The translations under genes and the position numbers were made by a program. From assembly GCF_024138675.1 (NCBI RefSeq), contig NZ_CP090959.1:2635501-2699500 (forward strand): a stretch of 64,000 nt of DNA, given 5' to 3'. The DNA is from Simiduia sp. 21SJ11W-1. Lineage in GTDB: Bacteria > Pseudomonadota > Gammaproteobacteria > Pseudomonadales > Cellvibrionaceae. Positions within the stretch are counted from its first letter, which is position 1, and every line of letters starts with the position of its first letter. Below, in pieces: positions 58,505-64,000 of this stretch. The notes beneath the pieces were generated by a model, which worked only from the letters and a program-made list of their open reading frames with translations, was not told where the DNA came from and searched no databases.

Positions 58505-59125
58505 TCAGGCTTTTTTAGTTTTCATTAGGCCATGAATTCTGTTAAGTGCACTAGCCCTTTCTACATCAGAATCAAGCAACAACATCTTTCGAATTATCTC
58601 AAACTCTTCAGGAAGATTTTTTTGATCCCGCGAATACAAATAGTTGCACACTCCCAACAACGCCGTTTTAATTACTTGGCGTGAAGTTTCGACCTCCAGC
58701 AGCTTAGCACAAAATATAGCATAATTCATTGGACTTAAAATTCTCTTCAGCACTCTACCGAGCGCTGATCGCCTCATGTCCCAACTTCTATCCCCATAAA
58801 AAATTCCGTCCTTCATCCTTTCAATGTAATTATCTTCTCCAGTAAAACGATAAAGCATGTAAGAAATATAAATATATCCATGCTCCGAACGTTCTAACCT
58901 CTCTAGGCGACCCTCCAAGAACCTCCTCCAATCATCACCCAACAAATTTTCGGTAAACTCCAGTAGCCATTCAGCACCCTCCTCAACATTATCTAGCAAT
59001 AATTCAATCGCCTGCGCTCTTTCCTCTCCGACTAGATTAGTCAAATTTACATTGTCAAAATATTGCCTTTCTGTAGGATGGGCATTTATCTCCGCTGCAA
59101 TTTTATCCAGCTCTGACCTACTCAA
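58505..59125 (-). CDS. Putative immunity protein of cassette 3
   Basis: 206 aa, mainly alpha-helical by composition, unrecognised. The start is TTG at 59125 with GGAG 7 nt upstream, overlapping the toxin stop by 4 nt (TTGA). No signal or TM, so it would act in the cytoplasm, fitting a cytoplasm-targeting toxin. Confidence 0.7.
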   Translation of the reverse strand: MSRSELDKIAAEINAHPTERQYFDNVNLTNLVGEERAQAIELLLDNVEEGAEWLLEFTENLLGDDWRRFLEGRLERLERSEHGYIYISYMLYRFTGEDNYIERMKDGIFYGDRSWDMRRSALGRVLKRILSPMNYAIFCAKLLEVETSRQVIKTALLGVCNYLYSRDQKNLPEEFEIIRKMLLLDSDVERASALNRIHGLMKTKKA

Positions 59126-60021
59126 TCGCCTGCTCCACTTATATTTATAGCCATTTCAGAAATTTGCTCCTTATTGTACACCACTCTTTGACGTCCATTT
59201 AAATCTAAAATTTCAATCGACTCTACTTTTCCTTCGCCCGCAATTGTCGGCAGCTCTCTTGTTCTCCAAATTTTACTACCACCATCCAAAAATGCTTCAT
59301 CGCTGTGTACTACGCGAACTTTCCCACCAACTCCTGACGCATATTTTTCAGAGAAATCACCCCAAAACTGACCACTTATTGGACTATTATTTAACTGATC
59401 CCAATTATTAACTATTCGTCCACCTTTAGTCGTTTCAAGCGATACCCCATTAGCCTCTCTCGCAAATTCAGCAGCTTTATCAAGCGCACCTTGTTGATAT
59501 CCAGACCAGAAAAATGCTCCGTCTTTGGGCGAATCAACATCTAGCCTAGCCAAAAGCTCTGCCGGACTATCATCATCTAAATAATCAGCCAATATTTCCC
59601 TAGCCTCCTCTATTAACCGGTCACGTTTCTCTATGTCATTACGTAACTCAGCCTCATGAGCTTGCTCCGAAAGCTCACTAACCTTTTTTCGATCGCTATC
59701 CGCAAGCGACAATATTGATTTATCGTTTACCTTTTCTCTAGTAGCCTTCGGCCTCTCCCCCTTCTGAACCGGGGCATCCATATCCGTCTTCAAATCATCA
59801 AAGCTCTTCTTCGCAGCTTTAGCGGCTTGTTTGGCGCGGGCTTTGGTGTGGGCGGCGAGCTGTTTGCTGGCTTTGGCGAAGTCTACCAGCAGTTCACCGA
59901 GTTTTTTAAATTTGGTCATGTGGCGGGCTTTGCTGGCCATAGAGGCCACAGCGCCTACGCCGCCGGTTAAGGCTGCCAGAATAGCCGTGAGGATGATTTC
60001 AAAGGCGGCACCGCCACCCAT
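59122..60021 (-). CDS. Orphan cassette 3: polymorphic toxin, possibly ADP-ribosyl-cyclase-like
   Basis: 299 aa. Residues 1-80 are the shared block; then comes an acidic helical linker (SLADSDRKKVSELSEQAHEA ... EEAREILADYLDDDSP). The C-terminal domain reads DGAFFWSGYQQGALDKAAEF, GVSLETTKGGRIVNNWDQL, FWGDFSEKYASGVGGKVRVV, then SKIWRTRELPTI. The Trp/Gly-Ser-Gly, ETT-G, W..S..(F/Y)A and E-LP motifs recall the ADP-ribosyl-cyclase/NAD-consuming toxin class from memory; this is a tentative call. The immunity gene overlaps by 4 nt. Confidence 0.75.
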   Translation of the reverse strand: MGGGAAFEIILTAILAALTGGVGAVASMASKARHMTKFKKLGELLVDFAKASKQLAAHTKARAKQAAKAAKKSFDDLKTDMDAPVQKGERPKATREKVNDKSILSLADSDRKKVSELSEQAHEAELRNDIEKRDRLIEEAREILADYLDDDSPAELLARLDVDSPKDGAFFWSGYQQGALDKAAEFAREANGVSLETTKGGRIVNNWDQLNNSPISGQFWGDFSEKYASGVGGKVRVVHSDEAFLDGGSKIWRTRELPTIAGEGKVESIEILDLNGRQRVVYNKEQISEMAINISGAGD

Positions 60022-60150
60022 TTCTGTGAGTTCGATGGCGTATTGGGCTTTGGCCCTTTTTACCTATGAGCCGCAGGCAAAGTTTTTGAGGCCCCGGCGC
60101 AGGTGATGTCGCAAGTAAGGCGGTTTAATTCACTCCGGCCCCTTTATCCC
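60022..60150 (-). repeat. Decayed upstream leader of cassette 3
   Basis: Leader relic with in-frame stop ahead of MGGG; it ends in GCAAGTAAGGCGGTTTAATTC. Its last bases also supply the tail (GIKGPE, stop) of cassette 2. Confidence 0.75.
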
Positions 60151-60777
60151 CAGCTGATCAAGGCTAGTCGACCAATATTTTGAACCTTTACCTGAGGCCC
60201 CATCCATAGTCATGCCCATCGCTCCGCTAAGGTGTTCTGATGGACTGTCTCGATGTACCAGATATTTTGTCTCGATAAATCTTACTTGGAATCGTTCAGC
60301 GCCAACATTCCCATGCTCTGCCAAGTAAGCTAGCTCATCATCGGTATATTTTGGCCTGTAACCTTCGCGGGTAATCTGAGCACGCCTTTCGGACAATCGA
60401 GCATTTGCCTCAGTCAGATTGCTGGCATGGTATTTCTTTACTGCAATATTCTGACTTCTTGCGTTTGAGTTCGAATCTACGTCAGCAACAGCGTTACTCC
60501 CCTTCGGCCTCTCCCCCTTCTGAAGCTTGGCTTGCATATCCGTCTTCAGATCATCAAAGCTCTTCTTCGCAGCTTTGGCGGCTTGTTTGGCGCGGGCTTT
60601 GGTGTGGGCGGCGAGTTGTTTGCTGGCTTTGGCGAAGTCTACCAGCAGTTCACCGAGTTTTTTAAACTTGGTCATGTGGCGGGCTTTGCTGGCCATAGAG
60701 GCCACAGCGCCTACGCCGCCGGTTACGGCTGCCAGAATAGCCGTGAGGATGATTTCAAAGGCGGCACCGCCGCCCAT
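60130..60777 (-). pseudogene. Orphan cassette 2: truncated toxin without immunity gene
   Basis: 215 aa. The shared block (here DMQAKLQKGERPKG) is followed by a pre-toxin segment (EANARLSERRAQITREGYRP KYTDDELAYLAEHGNVGAERF ... YWSTSLDQL) parallel to cassette 4 (SFDQL). It breaks off there and reads into the array spacer, adding IKGPE before the stop. The catalytic half and the immunity gene are missing; no ORF of immunity type exists between it and cassette 3. Best read as the product of a recombination that deleted the toxin tip and its antidote together. Confidence 0.7.
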
Positions 60778-60905
60778 TTCTGTGAGTTCGATGGCGTGTT
60801 GGGCTTTGGCCCTTTTAACTTATTAGCCGCATGCGAAGTTTTTGAGGTCTTGGCACAGGGTGATGTCGCAAGTAAGGCGGTTTAATTCACTCCGCTTCCT
60901 TTACC
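60778..60905 (-). repeat. Decayed upstream leader of cassette 2
   Basis: Leader relic almost identical to that of cassette 4, with double stop (TAATAAG) before AKAQHAIELTE; it ends in GCAAGTAAGGCGGTTTAATTC. Confidence 0.75.
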
Positions 60906-60926
60906 GGACCCCTTTACCGCTAGAGC

Positions 60927-61244
60927 TTAAATTTCTTGAATATTTGTATCTTTACCGCCTTTCCAGCTTATCCTTTTAAATTTACCATTTATTAAACCTA
61001 GATCCCTCAGATGTTCAAATACCTCCGATGGGCACCATTCTTTTCCGTCCGAAAAAAGAACTCCTATTGCTCTTAATTTTTCAAATATATTTGCTTTTTC
61101 AAGATTATTGGAAGCATTTATTTCAAATTGATTTTTATCTATTTTTTTAAATCCGAGTTGTATCAGTTTATTCGAAACGTCTTTGTCGTCAGCATAAACC
61201 TTTACTTTGTCTAAATCTGCCTTATCTACGTAGGAGTAATTCAC
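60927..61244 (-). CDS. Putative immunity protein of the full-length toxin
   Basis: 105 aa, unrecognised; lysine-rich and AT-rich, with repeated KLIQLGFKKID / EKLRAIGVLF halves that look winged-helix-like by impression only. The GTG start (61244) overlaps the toxin stop as GTGA, so it is translationally coupled. No export signal. Confidence 0.7.
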   Translation of the reverse strand: MNYSYVDKADLDKVKVYADDKDVSNKLIQLGFKKIDKNQFEINASNNLEKANIFEKLRAIGVLFSDGKEWCPSEVFEHLRDLGLINGKFKRISWKGGKDTNIQEI

Positions 61245-62809
61245 TTAACTATAATCTCCGCAATTGTTTTTACATCGTTTGAATCGACTGTTGGTATGGA
61301 TTCAATTACCAGTTCCGGCGCTCCGCCCGGCAGGTGCTTTCCTGGCCCAAGAAAATACTTATTGCCTTCTAGTGGGCTCCGAGTCAACTTGTCGTTTATA
61401 TTTTCTACTTTTCTAATTTTAAATCCGCCATTAAGTGTTCCAGGCTCCAGCCCGAAGTCCTTCTCTAGCTTAGCTACGTCGGCAGCGTTAATGCTTGTCA
61501 TATTTTGGAAGTCTCCGAGCACGTCCGATATCCCCTGGCTGTCCGAAACAAACGTTCCATTACGACCTATTGTAGGGTAACTGTCCCAAGAGGTAGGGCT
61601 GATGTTGTAGCCTACATTGTCTTCTAGCATTTGGTGTTGACGCTTCCTTGCTTGCCGTATTCGAATTTCTTCAGACGTTGCCGTGACCCTATTACTATTT
61701 TTTCGCGCCCTCGGCCTCTCCCCCTTCTGAACCGGGGCATCCATATCCGTCTTCAAATCATCAAAGCTCTTCTTCGCAGCTTTGGCGGCTTGTTTGGCGC
61801 GGGCTTTGGTGTGGGCAGCGAGTTGTTTGCTGGCTTTGGCGAAGTCTACCAGCAGTTCACCGAGTTTTTTAAATTTGGTCATGTGGCGGGCTTTGCTGGC
61901 CATAGAGGCCACAGCGCCTACACCGCCGGTTACGGCTGCCAGAATAGCCGTGAGGATGATTTCAAAGGCGGCACCGCCACCCATTTCGGTAAGCTCAATG
62001 GCGTGTTGGGCCTTGGCGTAATCCCACGCGAAGTTTTTGAGATCTTGCCGCAGGGTGGTGTCGCTCCACACCAGGTCTGCCGCTTCCATGGCCTCGGCCA
62101 TTTGTTGCTTGCTGATTTGGCTTGGGTCGAACCCCATCACCTCTACCACTTCGCGCCACTCGGCGGCCATGTGGTTTTTGGCGTAGACCTCTAGAAAATT
62201 GTCTTCACCCCAGGCATTTTTAGCCGAGGTGTACTGGTTGTGCAGGCGCACCACGGGGTTTACCAGGTCGCTCACCTCTTTTACCCAGCACAATAGGCCC
62301 CAGGCGGCTTTGCCGAGGCCCGTCATGGCGGCGCCCGTATTAATCAGGCCTTTATTCAGGCTACTTTCTTTGCTGAGTAACGCTTCGTGGCGGGCGGCCT
62401 CCTGCCGCTCTGAAAGCAGAATCGCCCCCAGCGCTTGGCGAATTTTCATGCGCAGCACTGAGCGCGGGTCTTCAATGGGTGTGAGGCTGGTATCGGCTTG
62501 CACTACCAAGTGCGAGTTGCAAATGGCCTCGGCCACGCGCTGGGCGGGTGTGCGGGTTACCGTGGGAATGGCATGGCGGTGCAGGCTGCTGCGGTTTACC
62601 GGCGTTTCACGCAGGTGGCGCGGGCGGTGATCTGTGCCGCCAAAAAAACAGCGCAGCACTTCTGAAAGCTGCTCGTTACTTAGCCGCTCTACAAAACTGC
62701 TGGCCTCTGCGTGGCCGCGACATATGTTATGGGTATTGCAGGGCCCGGAGCCCCAACCGTGAAGAATGCGAAACCGGCGACCCATCGGGTCGGTTAGACT
62801 TACTGACAT
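61241..62809 (-). CDS. Full-length polymorphic toxin (cassette 1), DUF6861-like N-terminal region
   Basis: 522 aa. Residues 1-110 are a Cys/His-containing N-terminus (PMGRRFRILHGWGSGPCNTH, CRGH ... ). About 150-265 is a helical segment (GKAAWGLLCWVKEVSDLVNP ... MGFDPSQISKQQMAEAMEAAD LVW), followed by the shared hydrophobic block from MGGGAAFEI (about 275-360). The last about 155 residues are an AT-rich toxin domain (SQGISDVLGDFQNMTSINAA, LEKDFGLEPGTLNGGFKI, NKYFLGPGKHLPGGAPELVI) that I cannot assign. The central part fits DUF6861-type effectors as I remember them; export by a type VI system is likely but no T6SS gene is in view. ATG 62809 has AGGA 7 nt upstream; a GTG at 62833 is the alternative. 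Confidence 0.8.
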   Translation of the reverse strand: MSVSLTDPMGRRFRILHGWGSGPCNTHNICRGHAEASSFVERLSNEQLSEVLRCFFGGTDHRPRHLRETPVNRSSLHRHAIPTVTRTPAQRVAEAICNSHLVVQADTSLTPIEDPRSVLRMKIRQALGAILLSERQEAARHEALLSKESSLNKGLINTGAAMTGLGKAAWGLLCWVKEVSDLVNPVVRLHNQYTSAKNAWGEDNFLEVYAKNHMAAEWREVVEVMGFDPSQISKQQMAEAMEAADLVWSDTTLRQDLKNFAWDYAKAQHAIELTEMGGGAAFEIILTAILAAVTGGVGAVASMASKARHMTKFKKLGELLVDFAKASKQLAAHTKARAKQAAKAAKKSFDDLKTDMDAPVQKGERPRARKNSNRVTATSEEIRIRQARKRQHQMLEDNVGYNISPTSWDSYPTIGRNGTFVSDSQGISDVLGDFQNMTSINAADVAKLEKDFGLEPGTLNGGFKIRKVENINDKLTRSPLEGNKYFLGPGKHLPGGAPELVIESIPTVDSNDVKTIAEIIVK

Positions 62810-62988
62810 TTCCTTGTCCTGATCAGCAATCACCTGAGCTGGGCATTATGCGCACGATTGCCCTGCGAGGCACCTTTTGCCGCTTTTTTAGCCAAGCCCG
62901 CCTGCCCGCGCACAGCTAATTGGGACAGGCGAACCAGCATGGCGCATTGAGCCTTCAGCGCGTAAACACCACACATGCCAGATTTTCA

Positions 62989-63153
62989 ACAGTGCTGGCT
63001 GCAAACCTTTGCCAAACTTGCACTAACACGCCTGCCTGACTATGCGGATCAACGACTCTGACCCTATTGATCCCTTAACAGTACAGGCTGCAAACCTTTG
63101 CCAAACCTGCACTAACACGCCTGCCTGATTATGCGGATCAATAACTCTGGCCC
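62989..63153. repeat. Two 76-bp direct repeats upstream of the toxin array
   Basis: 62989-63064 and 63078-63153 share long identical stretches (GGCTGCAAACCTTTGCCAAA, GCACTAACACGCCTGCCTGA, ATGCGGATCAA) with a few substitutions, 89 bp apart. No ORF. The 62834-62988 part of the gap has nothing I can support. Confidence 0.85.
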
Positions 63154-63161
63154 GAATGGCA

Positions 63162-64000
63162 CTATTGGCCCTTGGGTGCGACCTTTAAAATCTTGCCGTT
63201 TTTGGCATCGGTGAGCAGGTAGAGAGCGCCTTCAGGCCCTTCGTATACCGCGCGCAGCCGTGCGCCAACCTCTTTAAACAGCGCTACCTGATGCGCGGCC
63301 TGGTTGCCTTGCATCTGCACCCAGCGCACCTCGTTGAACTTCAAGCTGCTGCTGAGCAAATCGCCCGCCATGGCGGGGAAGGCCTTGCCGCTGTACACAA
63401 TTAACGAGGCCGGGGCGATTGAGGGCGTCCAGTTAACCAGCGGCTGCTCCATGCCGGGGTACTCTGTGTAAGGCGTGATAGAAGCCCCGGAGTAGTCGCG
63501 CCCGTAGGTGATTACCGGCCAGCCGTAATTTTTGCCGGGCGCGAGAATATTAATTTCATCGCCGCCTTTGGGGCCATGCTCGTTGCTTAACAGCAGCTTG
63601 CGCTTGGCATCGTATGCCATGCCCTGCGGGTTGCGGTGACCCAGGGAATAAATGGCTGGGTGGTAGGCTTTTTGGTTTACGAAGGGGTTATCTTCCGGAA
63701 TGCGCCCGTCATCGTGAATGCGCACCACCTTGCCCAACAGGCTATCGGTTTTTTGGGCGTCTTCCCGGTAGTTGTAACCATCACCAATGCCCATTACCAG
63801 TGTGCCATCCGGCAGGAAATCCAGCCGGCCGCCGTAGTGTACGGGGGTATCTTTCAGGGGGGTTGCCGTAAAGACTTCTTCCACATCCACAAAGGCCTCG
63901 CCCTTTACGCGCCCACGCACCAAACGCAGGGCGTTTTCTTTGGGCGAGCCCCAGGCAAAGCTTAAATACACCCAACCGTTATTGGCGTAATCTGGGTGTA
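63162..64000 (-). CDS. PQQ-dependent sugar dehydrogenase (YliI-like), 3' part
   Basis: Beta-propeller aldose dehydrogenase of the soluble GDH/YliI family, which oxidises sugars in the periplasm using PQQ. The visible C-terminal about 279 residues contain HYGGRLDFLPDGTLVMGIGD, GHRNPQGMAYD, NEHGPKGGDEIN and GKNYGWPVITYG, the conserved substrate- and cofactor-contacting blocks. The reading frame is open to the window edge (PDYANNGWVYLSF), so the start lies outside. It is on the same strand as the toxin array, but the roughly 350-nt gap with repeats argues for separate transcription. Confidence 0.93.
   Translation of the reverse strand, partial: HPDYANNGWVYLSFAWGSPKENALRLVRGRVKGEAFVDVEEVFTATPLKDTPVHYGGRLDFLPDGTLVMGIGDGYNYREDAQKTDSLLGKVVRIHDDGRIPEDNPFVNQKAYHPAIYSLGHRNPQGMAYDAKRKLLLSNEHGPKGGDEINILAPGKNYGWPVITYGRDYSGASITPYTEYPGMEQPLVNWTPSIAPASLIVYSGKAFPAMAGDLLSSSLKFNEVRWVQMQGNQAAHQVALFKEVGARLRAVYEGPEGALYLLTDAKNGKILKVAPKGQ

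Noticed and set aside
55000..62834. A type VI secretion structural locus
   Set aside because: No VgrG, PAAR, Hcp or sheath gene is present; only effector and immunity genes are seen, so secretion by T6SS stays an inference.

Overview
The window is about 56-58% GC over most of its length and reads as the chromosome of a marine, polysaccharide-degrading gammaproteobacterium. Cellvibrionales (Simiduia / Saccharophagus / Teredinibacter relatives) is my inference, from the gene neighbourhoods (TusA-like / PerM-like / BepA, DUF3549, YqcC-DinG), two TonB-dependent receptors, an M60 lipoprotein with a ricin-type lectin, and a secreted CBM5-YceI-cytochrome-DUF1592 protein. I saw no rRNA, tRNA, CRISPR array or phage.

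Layout. 1-3.7 kb: aceE and the 5' part of aceF, with a clear sigma70-type promoter. 3.9-10 kb: M16 protease, AI-2E/PerM-type permease and TusA-like protein, divergent from bepA. 10-18.7 kb: DUF819 permease, a TPR-GGDEF diguanylate cyclase, and an RND pump with its adaptor. 18.9-27 kb: yqcC-dinG-SDR (coupled by 1-nt stop/start overlaps), an acyltransferase, a YchJ-like SEC-C protein, a kynureninase-like enzyme with a 42-bp minisatellite at its stop codon, and DUF3549. 27-38 kb: redox region on the minus strand. A YceI lipoprotein, a giant CBM5-YceI-cytochrome c-DUF1592 protein and a Tat-exported DUF1552 protein are followed by an FAD / cyclic-nucleotide-domain / four-cluster Fe-S protein, a b-type membrane protein and an FHA-like decaheme cytochrome. 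The last three look like a complete path from NAD(P)H to periplasmic hemes. 38-41.5 kb: a Zn-ribbon gene split by a 214-bp MITE-like insertion, then the M60 lipoprotein. 41.5-54.9 kb: sulfotransferase-TonB receptor operon, NhaC antiporter with an FAD oxidoreductase, a YfiR-type hybrid kinase divergent from a second TonB receptor, and a HAD phosphatase.

55-62.8 kb: an array of polymorphic-toxin cassettes on the minus strand. One full-length toxin (522 aa) with its immunity gene is followed by four orphan cassettes. Each begins with the same roughly 80-codon block (MGGGAAFEI...) and switches to a different AT-rich C-terminal domain; three have their own immunity gene. The last cassette carries a TNT-type NAD+ glycohydrolase domain whose C-terminal catalytic segment lies in the -1 frame behind an in-frame A_AAA_AAG slippery heptamer. 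The -1 frame ends with an ATGA overlap onto the immunity gene. This is either programmed frameshifting or a one-base loss in an A-run, and it is the most interesting signal in the window. Decayed repeats between the cassettes record duplications and deletions. The window ends inside a PQQ-type sugar dehydrogenase.
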